Assembly: GCF_001306115.1 (NCBI RefSeq)
Contig: NZ_LGCL01000045.1
Coordinates: forward strand, 186,001-250,000
Source of the DNA: Ornatilinea apprima
GTDB lineage: Bacteria; Chloroflexota; Anaerolineae; Anaerolineales; Anaerolineaceae
Length of the DNA: 64,000 nt
Reading direction: 5' to 3'
Part shown: positions 51,385-61,281 of the stretch, in pieces
Numbering within the stretch: the first letter of the stretch is position 1
Layout of the letters: every line of letters begins with the position of its first letter
Made by a program: the position numbers and the translations under genes
Notes under the pieces: model-generated
Seen by the model: only the letters and a program-made list of their open reading frames with translations
The model's database searches: none
What the model was told of the DNA's origin: nothing

Positions 51385-52359
51385 TTATTTGAACAGCGCG
51401 CTCGTTTGGCAGGCTTCAATTGGGTATTGGCCAATGGCGGTTTCGTCGGAAAGCACCACACCGCGGAAGCCTTTCTTGACCGTATCATGCAGGAAGCAGA
51501 CTTCGGAGCGGGTGGGGGTGGGGTGAAGGGTCATGTGCTCGAGGATCTGGCCGGCCATGTAGACCGGGACGGCATACTCGCGCAGATGTAGCGAGAATTC
51601 ATGCACGGCCTCGGCCATCGCGCGCATGCCCAGCTCGGCGCCCAGGTCTCCGCGGCAAAGCCAGAGCTCGTCGGCTGACTCGGAGATTTGAGCGGCTTCA
51701 CTGACAGCCGGCTGGCGCTCCAGTTTGGCAATGAGGTGAGACGAAGCGCCCATCAAGGCACGATACTGGGCCATTTCGGCCGCGTCTTTGATATACGAGA
51801 TGGCATAGCGAATGAAGCCCAGCCGGTGTGTCTGGTCAATGATGGCCTGGTCTTTGGCGTTGAGGGCTTCGATGCGGTAATCGGACGCAGAAAAGGTGAT
51901 GCCCTTGTTGGATGCGATGGTTCCACCGAGAAGTACCGTGGCAGTAACCGCTTCGGGAGTGATGCTTTCTAACTGAAGGCGGGTTTTGGCGTCGTTCAAC
52001 ACGATTTCGCCGCTGGAAAGGGATGCCGCTGAGAAGAAATCGGCGTGTGGAACCGGAAGCACGTTTTTGGCCTGGGAGGCGGTGGCAAAAACCAACTGTA
52101 CTTTTTGGCCGGGTTCAAGGTCAAAAGTGGGGAACTGCCCCAACCGCCATTTGCTGCCCTGCAGGTCCAGAACTAATGGGGGGTGCGGGTCTAGTGCGCG
52201 GGTGAAGGATTGAATCTGGTCCAGCCAGGTGTTAAGCTGGGCGATGGAGAGGTGTGAGGTGTTGAGCCGGAAGGCGTCGACACCGGCTGCCAGCATAGCG
52301 CTCCATATCTGCGGAGTGCTGCTGCTTGGGCCGAGGGTGGCGATGATTTTGTATTCCAT
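51385..52359 (-). CDS. Short, degenerate pyruvate kinase homologue
   Basis: 324 residues against about 470 for pyruvate kinase. The TIM barrel and B-domain are recognisable: IIATLGPSSSTP, FRLNTSH, LVLDLQGSKWRLGQF, LIAKLERQ, LCRGDLGAELG, and ILEHMTLHPTPTRSEV. The catalytic Lys and acidic metal ligands seem kept (AKLE, RGDLG), but the usual ATQML motif reads AGQIL, losing the catalytic Thr, and the C-terminal allosteric domain is missing. Activity as pyruvate kinase is doubtful; a related phosphotransfer or regulatory role is possible. It is a single gene with no clear ribosome site. Confidence 0.78.
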   Translation of the reverse strand: MEYKIIATLGPSSSTPQIWSAMLAAGVDAFRLNTSHLSIAQLNTWLDQIQSFTRALDPHPPLVLDLQGSKWRLGQFPTFDLEPGQKVQLVFATASQAKNVLPVPHADFFSAASLSSGEIVLNDAKTRLQLESITPEAVTATVLLGGTIASNKGITFSASDYRIEALNAKDQAIIDQTHRLGFIRYAISYIKDAAEMAQYRALMGASSHLIAKLERQPAVSEAAQISESADELWLCRGDLGAELGMRAMAEAVHEFSLHLREYAVPVYMAGQILEHMTLHPTPTRSEVCFLHDTVKKGFRGVVLSDETAIGQYPIEACQTSALFK

Positions 52360-52458
52360 ACATTATGTCCAATCTGCGTTCGGTTTGAAAGATTATATCA
52401 ATAATGGGGGGACAGGTTAAGAGATATCTGATAAGATTGAAAAAAACAGGCAAGGAAG

Positions 52459-54108
52459 ATGATCGCTGTCCATTTAGACCATGTTAAAGTTAATTACCAT
52501 GATACACCCATCTTCAGCGATTTGTCGTGGGATATCCATGACGACCGCTGTGTGGGGTTAATCGGCTATAACGGCAGTGGAAAAACCAGTCTGCTGCGGT
52601 TGATCGCCGGAGAACTGCCGGCAGAGGCCGGTTTTGTGGTGCGAAAAGAGGGATTAAAAATCGGGTATCTTGCCCAGCACCCGCAGTTTAATGCCGATCA
52701 CAGTCTGCTGGATGAAATGATGGCCTGCCACACCGAGCTGCACGCGGTAGAAAAAGACCTGGAAGAAGTGGAAGCCCGCCTGGGTTTGCCTGAAGTATAT
52801 GAGAATGCCGCGCGTCTGGCCAGCTTGCTGGACCGACAAGAAAAGTTGTTTGAACAATATCAGGCGCTTGGCGGGCCAGGGTTTGAAGGCCGCGCGCGCT
52901 CGATCCTGTTAAAGCTGGGTTTTGCGGAGGCCGATCTTTCGCTGCCGGTGCGCGTTTTGAGCGGCGGGCAAAAGAAGCTGCTGGGGCTGGCGATGCTGCT
53001 GGTGCGCGGACCGGACCTGCTGCTGCTGGACGAGCCGGATAATCACCTTGACTTGCGCGGCAAAAAAATGCTGGAGCAGACCATCAGCCAGTTCAGCGGG
53101 GGTGTGATTCTGGTATCTCACGACCGTTATTTATTGGACCTGGTGGCTGATGAGATCGCCGAAATTGAGGGCGGCAGGCTGACTGTTTTCTCTGGCAATT
53201 ATTCAGAATTTATGTTTGAGAAGCAGCATTTGCGCGTCCGGCAGCAGCAGCTCTTTGGCGCTCAGCAGAAAGAGATTTCCCGCCTGGAGCAGGCAGCCAA
53301 ACGCCTGTTGTTATGGGGAAAGGTATACGATAATCCCAAGTTCATCAAGCGCGGCGCGAATATTCTAAAGCGCATCGACCGGATGGATAAGATCGAAAAA
53401 CCAGCGGCGGAACGTGAGCGCATGGCGCTGCGGTTCGCGGGCTGGCGCGGCAGCCAAAAGGTGTTAGAATTGCGCGAATTGAAGAAAGTCTTCCGCGAGG
53501 ATGGGGGCGCCGGTAAACCGTTGTTTGAAAACGCCAGCATGGTGATTCAACGTGGCCAGCGGGTGGGCATGGTTGGACCCAACGGCTGCGGGAAGTCGGT
53601 GTTGCTGAAAATGATCTTGGGAGATCTACCCGCCAGCGGGGGGGATATTGAGATCGGGCCAAGTGTGACCATCGGATATTACGCGCAAGAACACGAAACC
53701 CTGGCGCCTGAACGGACTTTGTTTGACACCGTGCGCTACGCGGGCAACTTTTCGGAGCGGGAGGCGGCCGCGTTTCTGGATAAATTTTTATTCTCCTACC
53801 GCCAGGGGCAAATGTTGATTAAAAATCTTTCGGGTGGTGAGCGCAGTCGGCTGCAGCTGGCGCTGGTGATGCTAAAGCGCCCCAATTTTCTGGTGTTGGA
53901 CGAACCCACCAATCACCTGGATATCCAATCGGCGGAGGTGCTGGCCGAGGCGCTGGAGGATTTTGAAGGTACGGTGCTGGTGGTTTCACATGACCGCTAT
54001 TTTTTAGATCAGGTGGCAACGCATATCGCATTAATGTCGCCAAGTGGAATTGAGAAGGAGACGGGCAATTTCACCGAGGTGAGCGACCGCGTCGATTTGT
54101 ATTTCTAA
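52459..54108 (+). CDS. ABC-F family ATPase
   Basis: 549 residues with two ABC domains and no membrane part. Walker A motifs are GYNGSGKTS and GPNGCGKSV; signatures are LSGGQKK and LSGGERSR; Walker B segments are LLLLDEPDNHLDL and FLVLDEPTNHLDI. The linker (about 240-330) holds the long charged helices that reach into the ribosome in translation factors of this class. The role is likely ribosome-associated (EttA- or antibiotic-protection-like); the subfamily cannot be set. AGGAAG precedes the ATG. Confidence 0.92.
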   Translation: MIAVHLDHVKVNYHDTPIFSDLSWDIHDDRCVGLIGYNGSGKTSLLRLIAGELPAEAGFVVRKEGLKIGYLAQHPQFNADHSLLDEMMACHTELHAVEKDLEEVEARLGLPEVYENAARLASLLDRQEKLFEQYQALGGPGFEGRARSILLKLGFAEADLSLPVRVLSGGQKKLLGLAMLLVRGPDLLLLDEPDNHLDLRGKKMLEQTISQFSGGVILVSHDRYLLDLVADEIAEIEGGRLTVFSGNYSEFMFEKQHLRVRQQQLFGAQQKEISRLEQAAKRLLLWGKVYDNPKFIKRGANILKRIDRMDKIEKPAAERERMALRFAGWRGSQKVLELRELKKVFREDGGAGKPLFENASMVIQRGQRVGMVGPNGCGKSVLLKMILGDLPASGGDIEIGPSVTIGYYAQEHETLAPERTLFDTVRYAGNFSEREAAAFLDKFLFSYRQGQMLIKNLSGGERSRLQLALVMLKRPNFLVLDEPTNHLDIQSAEVLAEALEDFEGTVLVVSHDRYFLDQVATHIALMSPSGIEKETGNFTEVSDRVDLYF

Positions 54109-54186
54109 AAACGTGAAGATGCGTCTGCCAGCCGAGATTTGGGCAGTTCAGACGGTATTCAGATAGTTTTCGATTGGTTAAAGGTG

Positions 54187-54194
54187 GTATACAA
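54187..54194 (+). promoter_or_regulatory. -10 element before the GGDEF gene
   Basis: TATACAAT about 53 bases before the preferred start. A weak -35 lies near 54166. It supports the downstream ATG at 54247. Confidence 0.45.
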
Positions 54195-54246
54195 TAGGGG
54201 TAGTGGAAAATTTTTCAACAAACCTTTGGTGATAAAGGGGTGCAAG

Positions 54247-55215
54247 ATGCTGATTAAGATGGGCGAGCTGTTAAAACGTTGTTTGACGCTCGAAGATGTC
54301 TTTTCGGTGTTTGCTCAATATGGGGGTGAGTTTTTTCCACAATCGGTTGGCGGATTATATATTTTTCACCCTGAAACCGGCTTAAGTGATTTGGTCGCCC
54401 AGTGGGGAAAAGGCCTTACAAAGCAAATGGTCTTTACATTCGAAGACTGCTCTGCCATTCGCCAGAACTCGCCCTGCATTGAGGTTGTCCAGCCGGAAGA
54501 AGTACGCTGCGAACATGTGCGAATGGCAATGGAGGAAGGTGGGTTTAATCCGTACATATGCGCACCGTTGAATTATCAAGGCGAAGTGCTGGGTCTATTG
54601 CACCTGCGGTTTGAATCGGCGGATGCGCTGAAAGAGCATGTGAACCTGGCTGTGGTGCTGGCGGATTTACTCTCATTGGTGATGATCAATATGAGGCTGC
54701 GTGAGCAGTTGGAACTGCAAACCGTCATCGACCCGTTGACCGGGCTGTTCAACCGCCGATATTTGTTAGAAACAATCAACCGCAATATCTTCCATCCAGA
54801 GCGAAGGGAATACCCGGTCTCGGTGTTAAAAATTGACATTGATGGTTTCCGAACGATCAATGACCAATACGGCTTCGCGGCGGGGGATGCTATTTTACGT
54901 TCGGTGGGAGAATTTCTAAAGGGACACGTGAGAGGAAGCGATATCGCCTGCCGGTACGGGGGTGAAGAGTTTGTTATTATCCTTCCTGGCCTGCCACAGG
55001 AAGCCGCCTTAAAACGGGTGGAGTGGCTGCGAACTGAGGTTAAGAAGCTGCGGGTCAGGTATCAGGGCAATCAGCTTCCGGCGCTGACTTTTAGCATTGG
55101 GGTGGCCTTGTTTCCCCAAAATGGCAGCAATATGACCGATGTCTTAAAATCGGCCAATACCGCGATGTTGAACGCGAAGCTGCAGGGATACGATCAATAC
55201 GCTTTGGCGGATTAG
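54247..55215 (+). CDS. GAF-GGDEF diguanylate cyclase
   Basis: 322 residues from the ATG behind GGGGTGCAAG; an upstream in-frame ATG at 54139 would lie before the apparent promoter. A GAF-like domain (about 10-150) is followed by a GGDEF domain (about 160-320) with DPLTGLFNRRYL and RYGGEEF, the active form that makes c-di-GMP from GTP. RGSD five residues before GGEEF is a product-inhibition I-site. There is no membrane segment, so it is a soluble sensor enzyme. It balances the two HD-GYP proteins in this window. Confidence 0.92.
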   Translation: MLIKMGELLKRCLTLEDVFSVFAQYGGEFFPQSVGGLYIFHPETGLSDLVAQWGKGLTKQMVFTFEDCSAIRQNSPCIEVVQPEEVRCEHVRMAMEEGGFNPYICAPLNYQGEVLGLLHLRFESADALKEHVNLAVVLADLLSLVMINMRLREQLELQTVIDPLTGLFNRRYLLETINRNIFHPERREYPVSVLKIDIDGFRTINDQYGFAAGDAILRSVGEFLKGHVRGSDIACRYGGEEFVIILPGLPQEAALKRVEWLRTEVKKLRVRYQGNQLPALTFSIGVALFPQNGSNMTDVLKSANTAMLNAKLQGYDQYALAD

Positions 55216-55267
55216 AGACCACCGGGAGAAGGGAACACGACGTGTGGCGGCGTAGCCGCCATTTTTT

Positions 55268-56368
55268 TTATTCCACCCACTGCACCTGACCGGTTTTTTG
55301 GGTGTCGTAACCGCCCAGGGCGTCTATGCTCTGGCGCACAGCAGGTAGCTGCAGCCATTGAACAAGGGCTTGAATTACAGGTTGTTCAAACTGGTCTTCG
55401 GGGATGATCAGGTCATATTTTTCCAGGGTAAGAAAGGTGAAGCCGAGGCAAAAGGCAAGGGCGGTTGCTTCAAGGCCAATGCCCACATTTGCGCGGCCTT
55501 CTACAATCTGTTGGGCCACTTCAGAGTGGGTGGAGACTTCATTCTCATAGCCGGGTATGTCGGCAGGGGCGATGTGATTTTCTTGCAGCATACGGTCGAA
55601 CCAGACCCGCGTGCCCGACCCGTCTTGCCGGTTGACGTAGCGAACAAGGGGGTTAGCCAGGTCTCGAAACGAATGCAAGTTAAGGGGGTTGTCTTTTTCC
55701 ACAATCAGCCCCAGGCGGCGAAGCGCCAGAGTGACCAAAGCGGTTCTTTTGCCGGGAAGGATTTTTTGGACGTAGGGAATGTTGTAGGTGCTGGAAAGCG
55801 AGTCCCACAGGTGGGCTCCGGCGACATTGGCTTTCCCCTCTGCCAATGCGATGAGCCCTCCCAGGCTGCCGGTGTAGGAAACCTGCACCTGGAATTGGGG
55901 GTGTTCAACAGGAAAGTGAGATGACACCCAATTCAATGCCATATCGTGGCTGCCCGAAAAAACGATGGCGGCAGATTTCAGGCCAGCCTTATCATGCGCG
56001 GCTGTTTTCCAGCGATCAAGCGCAATTTGAAAGGCCTGTTCGATTTCACTGGTTGAGTAGGCGTTGGTGATGGCTTCGAGAATGAATTTCTCGGCCTGGT
56101 GCACCAGTTTGGCTTTTTGCAACGAAGGGTTTATTTTGCGGACAGGCTCGGCGAGAATATGGGTTCCCTGGCCGGGCCGGCTGGAAATCAGGTTCTGACG
56201 GCTCAGCTCGCGGTAGGCGCGCTGAACGGTGCCAGGTGTGCACTGCCATTGTTCTGTCATCTGGCGCACTGAAGGGAGCCGCTCGCCCGGTTTCAGCTGG
56301 CCATCGATGATGCTCCGGCGAATCTGCTCCGCGATTTGCTGGTAAAGGGGAGTCTCACCTGTGTTCAT
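55268..56368 (-). CDS. GntR-type regulator with periplasmic-binding-protein-like domain
   Basis: 366 residues from the ATG giving MNTGETPLYQQIAEQIRRSI; a TTG 12 codons upstream has an AGGA site and is possible. The winged helix (about 1-70) has LPSVRQMTEQWQCTPGTVQRAYREL. The C-terminal part (about 125-360) resembles the PBP-like domain found in one-component regulators of molybdate or other small ligands, with IVFSGSHDMALNWV, YTGSLGGLIALAEGKANVAGAHLWD and RYVNRQDGSGTRVWFD. It lies alone and convergent with the GGDEF gene. The ligand is unknown. Confidence 0.85.
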   Translation of the reverse strand: MNTGETPLYQQIAEQIRRSIIDGQLKPGERLPSVRQMTEQWQCTPGTVQRAYRELSRQNLISSRPGQGTHILAEPVRKINPSLQKAKLVHQAEKFILEAITNAYSTSEIEQAFQIALDRWKTAAHDKAGLKSAAIVFSGSHDMALNWVSSHFPVEHPQFQVQVSYTGSLGGLIALAEGKANVAGAHLWDSLSSTYNIPYVQKILPGKRTALVTLALRRLGLIVEKDNPLNLHSFRDLANPLVRYVNRQDGSGTRVWFDRMLQENHIAPADIPGYENEVSTHSEVAQQIVEGRANVGIGLEATALAFCLGFTFLTLEKYDLIIPEDQFEQPVIQALVQWLQLPAVRQSIDALGGYDTQKTGQVQWVE

Positions 56369-56607
56369 TGCTGGTAGTATATGCGCGAACCGATTTTCCG
56401 GCAAGCTGATCCTGGTTACCCTGCCGCAGACCTGGCGGGTGGGGCAACTCTGGCGTTTTAATGATGTGGGAGCCGGGATCAGCGAGTTCGGCGTGGTGAA
56501 GAAAGCCTCCCATGTGATGGTGGCCGAAGACTGATTGAGTCTCGGTTAACGCATTGACTATTCGTGATATCATTCCCCTGATTTTCGCGGGTAGAAAGAG
56601 GACAAAA

Positions 56608-57216
56608 ATGCAAACACAGTCAGGCGCGCCCGGCTTTCGGACAGAAGAAACACTGCTCAACGCGCCACACGACCGCAGCGTGGCGCTTCTGCTGCGCCAT
56701 TCAGCGCGCTATCCGATATTCGATGATTTTGACCCTTACCAGGCGCAGTTAACCCCCGCCGGGGTGCGCATGGCCGAGGACCTGGGGCGCTGGATGGGCA
56801 GGCAAGGGATGCGGTTGGGTGGATTCTATTCCAGCCCAGTGGGGAGGTGTATTGATACCGCGATGGGAATCGCGCGCGGGGCCGGGTATTGGGCCAATGT
56901 TCGCCCCGAGGAAAAACTCAGCTTCCCATACCTGCAGCCCACCCGCAGAAACATTATCCACTTTCGCGCCAGCGACCCGCTGCCCGAGCGGGTGGTGGAA
57001 GCGATGCGCTTTATGCTGCGGCGCAACGGCGGCCTATCCACTTTTCAGGTGTTTGTGAGCCACGATTCGTACCTGGCTTGCATTCTGGCGCACGTCTTTC
57101 TGGAGCCGATTGAAGATCACTGGCCGGAGTTTTTGGAAGGGATGGCGATGTGGCGGGAAGGTGATGAGGTGATTCTCTCCTGGCGTGGGCGCACCAAGCG
57201 CATATCTGGAATTTGA
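56608..57216 (+). CDS. Histidine phosphatase family protein
   Basis: 202 residues from the ATG preceded by AGAGG. The phosphatase motif ALLLRHSARYP carries the catalytic Arg-His. GGFYSSPVGRCIDTA gives the second Arg, and FVSHDSYLACIL holds the late His. The family removes phosphate from proteins or small metabolites; the substrate is not evident. Its relation to the neighbouring dcd gene is convergent. Confidence 0.85.
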   Translation: MQTQSGAPGFRTEETLLNAPHDRSVALLLRHSARYPIFDDFDPYQAQLTPAGVRMAEDLGRWMGRQGMRLGGFYSSPVGRCIDTAMGIARGAGYWANVRPEEKLSFPYLQPTRRNIIHFRASDPLPERVVEAMRFMLRRNGGLSTFQVFVSHDSYLACILAHVFLEPIEDHWPEFLEGMAMWREGDEVILSWRGRTKRISGI

Positions 57217-57241
57217 AGTTGGTGGTTGAATACTATAAAGA

Positions 57242-57275
57242 AAGCAGCGGAAGACCAGATGATCTTCCGCTGCTT
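57242..57275. terminator. Hairpin between phosphatase and dcd genes
   Basis: A 13-bp perfect stem (57242-57254 / 57263-57275) with an 8-base loop, between two convergent genes; a short T stretch follows on the leftward side. Confidence 0.78.
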
Positions 57276-57291
57276 CGTGTAGACATTGCGG

Positions 57292-57846
57292 TTATAGCTT
57301 GGGGAGCAAAATGGTTTGCTGGTTCTGATATTTACCTTTTTTGTCGGCGTAAGAGATTTCACATTCCTCGTCCGCTTCAAAGAACAAGACCTGTGCAATA
57401 CCCTCATTGGCGTAGATTTTCGCCGGCAGCGGGGTGGTATTGGAGATTTCGAGGGTAACGAAGCCTTCCCATTGGGGTTCGAAGGGGGTTACATTGACGA
57501 TGATGCCGCAGCGCGCGTAGGTGCTTTTTCCCAAACAGACGGTGAGAACACTGCGCGGGATGCGGAAGTATTCCACGGTTTTGGCAAGCGCGAAGGAGTT
57601 GGGGGGAATGATGCACACGTCGCCGACAAAATCGATCATCGAGCGCGGGTCAAAATTTTTGGGGTCAACGGTGGCCGAAAACACATTGGTGAAGATCTTG
57701 AATTCATTGGCGACACGCACATCGTAACCGTAGGAAGATACACCGTACGAGACCACTCCATTGCGAACCTGATGGTCAACGAAAGGTTCAATCATGCCAT
57801 GTTCAAGCGACATTTTTCGAATCCAATGGTCGGGTTTCAGTCCCAT
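57292..57846 (-). CDS. dcd: dCTP deaminase
   Basis: 184 residues from the ATG behind CAGGAG. It deaminates dCTP to dUTP in thymidylate synthesis. [52 protein letters not shown] and [17 protein letters not shown] (catalytic Glu) are characteristic. Length and motifs fit the trimeric monofunctional enzyme. Confidence 0.95.
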   Translation of the reverse strand: MGLKPDHWIRKMSLEHGMIEPFVDHQVRNGVVSYGVSSYGYDVRVANEFKIFTNVFSATVDPKNFDPRSMIDFVGDVCIIPPNSFALAKTVEYFRIPRSVLTVCLGKSTYARCGIIVNVTPFEPQWEGFVTLEISNTTPLPAKIYANEGIAQVLFFEADEECEISYADKKGKYQNQQTILLPKL

Positions 57847-57898
57847 ATTTTTCTCCTGCAATCTGTTTAATATCCCACGGCAAATGGCGCGGGTTAAT

Positions 57899-59560
57899 TC
57901 ACGGGCGGTTCCAAAGACTTAAGTCAAACACCGTATCGAGCAGTTCTGCGCGTTCTTCGGCTGTCATCGGGCGCGAGCGGGCATAGTCCACAAACCGGGT
58001 GGTAAGCAGCTCGGTGCTGATGTATTTTCCGTCATAAAACACGTGGCGGTCAATGAAAGCCTGTTGGGTAGGGATGCCTTCTTTCAGTTGGTCGAAGAAC
58101 AGGTTTCCTAAACCGTAATGCAAAAACGCGCCGTTGAAAAACTCGAATGCGTGCGGTTGGTGCGCCTGACTGCCGCTGACAATCACCGCGCCAGCCTCAG
58201 CTACACGTTGAAAGTCGGGCTGCAGGTAGGGGTTGATCTTGTAATCGTAATATTCCAGGTGTTGAAAGGTAACGATGGGCAGGTAGCCTTGCTGGCGCAG
58301 CTCCTGAATTTGGGCTGTTAAGAAATCGAAATCGCAGAAAACCGCGCCAGGCTGGGTTTCGCTGGCGGTGGCATAGCCGCGGGCCTTGGCGTTGCAACCG
58401 AGGAAGGCAATGTGGTTGCCGTTGTGTTCGATGAGCAGCGGTTTGCGCCCGTCGGCCAGGTTTTCGCCGCCCCCATAGTATCCCCAGCCGCGCTGACGGT
58501 AGAGATCCAGGGTAAAGTAATCGGCTTCCGGTCCCCAATCCTGAAAGTGATCACCACTCAATTCTACAACATCCGTTCCGATGTCTTCAAGCAGTTGAAT
58601 GTATTTCTCTTTGCTGCAAAAAACCAGGTTGTCTTCGCGGGGAAAAGGCGGCGGGCAATTTTCGGCAAAGGGAATTTCGTTGTTGATGTGAAGAATATCG
58701 GCTTCGCGCAAGTCCGCGCCAATGTCGGTGGCGGGGTACGCCATTCCTTTTAATTCCATCATCTGCGCGGTGGCGCGCACCAGGGCGGTGACACCGGTGA
58801 GAATCACAGTGGTCAGTTTGGAGGGGTCGCGGTTGGTGGCCGGCAGTGAGATAAGATCGGAAGGCTGGACGCTGGCCGTTCCTTGATTGATCAGGCTGAT
58901 GGAAATGGTGAGGGCGTATTGGTTAGGGTCGAACGATTTTCTGAGCGGGGATTGGCCGTCAAGCGAGATAATCTTCCAGGTGTGGTCAATGGCTTCAAAT
59001 GGCAGCAGAGTCCATGAGCCGGGTGTGTTCCAACATTGGTCAGAAATAGTCTCTGTCGAGACCACATCCACAGTCTGCCGAGACGGCGCGCCCCACTGGG
59101 CTTCAAAAACGGCGGCTGTGCTGGCATCGACCACGAGACGCTCCAACGGCAACTGGTCATCCACCTGCCCCAGCCAGACCTGCAAAAGCGCGGCGGTGGA
59201 AAGATCATCCGGAATGGTGGGAAAGGGAGCGGCCAGGGCGTAAACCCACTGGCTGGCCGGCATGGAATCACCAGTCGTGAGGAGAAAATCGGCAGCGCCG
59301 GCATCGGTGGTCGTTACCATGCTCGCGTCGACGGCAACTTGCGCGCGGAAATCTCCCGGCAGGCTGGGGTCGATCCAGAGCGCAAGTGGGCGCGGGGTGG
59401 CCGTTGGTTGCGGGAGAGCGGTGGGCGGTACGGGCTGGGTTGGCTGGACGGTTGTGGGACCAGCAGTGGCAGACGGAGCGGAGCTTTGCGGCGCACAGGC
59501 AGAAACAGCCAGGGTGACTGCCAGGCACGCGAGGACGATGATGTGTAATTTATTCGGCAT
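57899..59560 (-). CDS. CapA-family lipoprotein
   Basis: 553 residues. A signal peptide with lipobox LAVSAC (Cys near 22) and a Thr/Pro-rich linker (to about 60) are followed by a domain of unknown type (about 60-245) and then a CapA/PGA_cap metallophosphatase-like domain (about 250-520). The latter shows [36 protein letters not shown], and [12 protein letters not shown]. It is related to poly-gamma-glutamate capsule proteins, but surface polymer or phosphoesterase function is unproven. It starts 14 bases behind ftcD. Confidence 0.82.
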   Translation of the reverse strand: MPNKLHIIVLACLAVTLAVSACAPQSSAPSATAGPTTVQPTQPVPPTALPQPTATPRPLALWIDPSLPGDFRAQVAVDASMVTTTDAGAADFLLTTGDSMPASQWVYALAAPFPTIPDDLSTAALLQVWLGQVDDQLPLERLVVDASTAAVFEAQWGAPSRQTVDVVSTETISDQCWNTPGSWTLLPFEAIDHTWKIISLDGQSPLRKSFDPNQYALTISISLINQGTASVQPSDLISLPATNRDPSKLTTVILTGVTALVRATAQMMELKGMAYPATDIGADLREADILHINNEIPFAENCPPPFPREDNLVFCSKEKYIQLLEDIGTDVVELSGDHFQDWGPEADYFTLDLYRQRGWGYYGGGENLADGRKPLLIEHNGNHIAFLGCNAKARGYATASETQPGAVFCDFDFLTAQIQELRQQGYLPIVTFQHLEYYDYKINPYLQPDFQRVAEAGAVIVSGSQAHQPHAFEFFNGAFLHYGLGNLFFDQLKEGIPTQQAFIDRHVFYDGKYISTELLTTRFVDYARSRPMTAEERAELLDTVFDLSLWNRP

Positions 59561-59574
59561 AGGGCGGCTTGAGT

Positions 59575-61107
59575 CTATTGACTGCGTTCCTTGATGATGG
59601 TGGGAATAGTTGAATGAATTTCGATCTGGGCTGTCTCGATTTCTTGCAGGCGTTGGAGCATACCAGCGGCTTGCTCTTCGCTTTCCAAACCGATCAAATT
59701 GATACGTACGTTGTGACCGGCACCAATGATGGCGGCTTGGGCGAGGGCGGCAGCAGAGGCGGCATCGCTGACCGCGTTGAGGTTGCCTTTTCGGGCGACT
59801 GCCTGGGCCAGTTTGAGTACCTTCAGGCTGTTTTCGGCCACATCCAGCGGTACGCTGGCGGCCTGGTACGTGGCGACGGAGATGGCCTGCAATCGTATTG
59901 CTTCCTGTTCGGGGGTGTCTTTAGGCAGGCGGCGCGCGTGAATGAAGGCTTCAAACGCGGCTGAATCCTGGGCTACGCATTCCTGCAGGTGTGCCTGCAG
60001 CGCGCTGGCAGTCTCGATGGTTTGCAGCATTTCAGCTTCCACTTCGGCGTATTTCTTTTTGCCCAGAGTAACGCGCGCCACCATGCACACCAGCGCGGCT
60101 GCCATCGCGCCAGCATAGGCCGAGGCAGACCCGCCGCCAGGTGTGGGGGATGCGCTGGCCAGTTCGTCAATAAACGACGGTTCAGGCGCAGCGACGGAGG
60201 CAGATTCGATTGCCAGGTCGGCCAGACGGTTTTCAAGAATCTGATTTTTCTCAAACTGGTCCAATTGCAGGTACCACACGGCCGCGTCTTCGAGCGCTTC
60301 TTGCGGGATGAGGCCGACCAGTTCGCTGTGGTGGATGGCAACTCCGTAGCGCTGGGCCTCGCGGCGGATCATCTCAACCACCTGGGCAAGGGGAGTTTTG
60401 CGGAAATGGGTCAGGTTCATTGAGACCTGCGCGCGGCCATCAACCAGCACGCCCATCGCTTTGACAAAACGCAGTCCTCCGGTTGAAAAGCGAATGGTGC
60501 GGGCAATCTTTTGCGCAATCTCAACATCATCGCTGGTGAGATAGACATTGAACGCGATCAGGGGGTTGCGCGCGCCAATCACCGTCGCGCCGGCGGGGCC
60601 TAGTTCAGCGGGGCCATAATCGGGCTTGCGGTTGGGGTTGGTGAGAATTTCTTCTTTGAGTCCTTCGTACTGGCCTTTGCGAATGTTTTCCAGGTTTTTG
60701 CGGTCGGGGTTTTGGGCGGCCTCTTCATAGAGGTAAACGGGGATGTTGAGCTGGCTGGCAACGCGTTTGGCCAGGCGATGCGCCATTTCGATGCATTCTT
60801 CCATTGTGACGCCGCTGATGGGCACAAAAGGCACCACATCGGCAGCACCGATACGCGGATGCTCGCCAGTATGCTGGTTCAGGTCAATCAGCCGCGCGGC
60901 GGTTTCAATGGATTGGTACGCTGCTGCTTCAACCGCTTCTTTTGGCCCAACAAAGGTAATCACGGTGCGGTTGTGGTCCAAATCGGAATGTTGGTCCAAT
61001 ATTTGCACACCCTGAATAGAGGAGACTGAAGCGGCAATGGCTTGAACGATTTCGGGGCGTCGAGCCTCGGAGAAATTGGGAATACACTCAACAATTTGTC
61101 TGGCCAT
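59575..61107 (-). CDS. ftcD: Glutamate formiminotransferase / formiminotetrahydrofolate cyclodeaminase
   Basis: 510 residues, a fusion of both domains. The N-terminal FT part (about 1-300) shows CIPNFSEARRPEIV, DHNRTVITFVG, GEHPRIGAADVVPFVPI and YGPAELGPAGATVIGARNPLIAFNVYL. The C-terminal cyclodeaminase (about 310-500) has SPTPGGGSASAYAGAMAAALV. Together they move the formimino group from histidine breakdown to folate and release ammonia. No hut genes are in the window. It is upstream of the CapA-like gene in the same direction. Confidence 0.95.
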   Translation of the reverse strand: MARQIVECIPNFSEARRPEIVQAIAASVSSIQGVQILDQHSDLDHNRTVITFVGPKEAVEAAAYQSIETAARLIDLNQHTGEHPRIGAADVVPFVPISGVTMEECIEMAHRLAKRVASQLNIPVYLYEEAAQNPDRKNLENIRKGQYEGLKEEILTNPNRKPDYGPAELGPAGATVIGARNPLIAFNVYLTSDDVEIAQKIARTIRFSTGGLRFVKAMGVLVDGRAQVSMNLTHFRKTPLAQVVEMIRREAQRYGVAIHHSELVGLIPQEALEDAAVWYLQLDQFEKNQILENRLADLAIESASVAAPEPSFIDELASASPTPGGGSASAYAGAMAAALVCMVARVTLGKKKYAEVEAEMLQTIETASALQAHLQECVAQDSAAFEAFIHARRLPKDTPEQEAIRLQAISVATYQAASVPLDVAENSLKVLKLAQAVARKGNLNAVSDAASAAALAQAAIIGAGHNVRINLIGLESEEQAAGMLQRLQEIETAQIEIHSTIPTIIKERSQ

Positions 61108-61216
61108 TTGACAATCCCTTGAAAAATTTATTGGTTTCTATTTGTTCGCAGGTTATTATAAACCACAAAGAGCCGTATGACCCCGGGTGTCCATATTCAC
61201 ATGCTTTTTATGAGGA

Positions 61217-61249
61217 TTAATCCGGATTAAGAACTTGAATGTGTATAAT
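61217..61249. promoter_or_regulatory. Palindrome and -10 before the SRAP gene
   Basis: TTAATCCGGATTAA (61217-61230) is a perfect 14-base palindrome followed by TATAAT (61244-61249), between divergent ftcD and SRAP genes. It sits where a repressor or activator would act on the SRAP promoter. Confidence 0.45.
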
Positions 61250-61281
61250 TATATTGGTTAACTATGTGAATCAGGTGAGCG

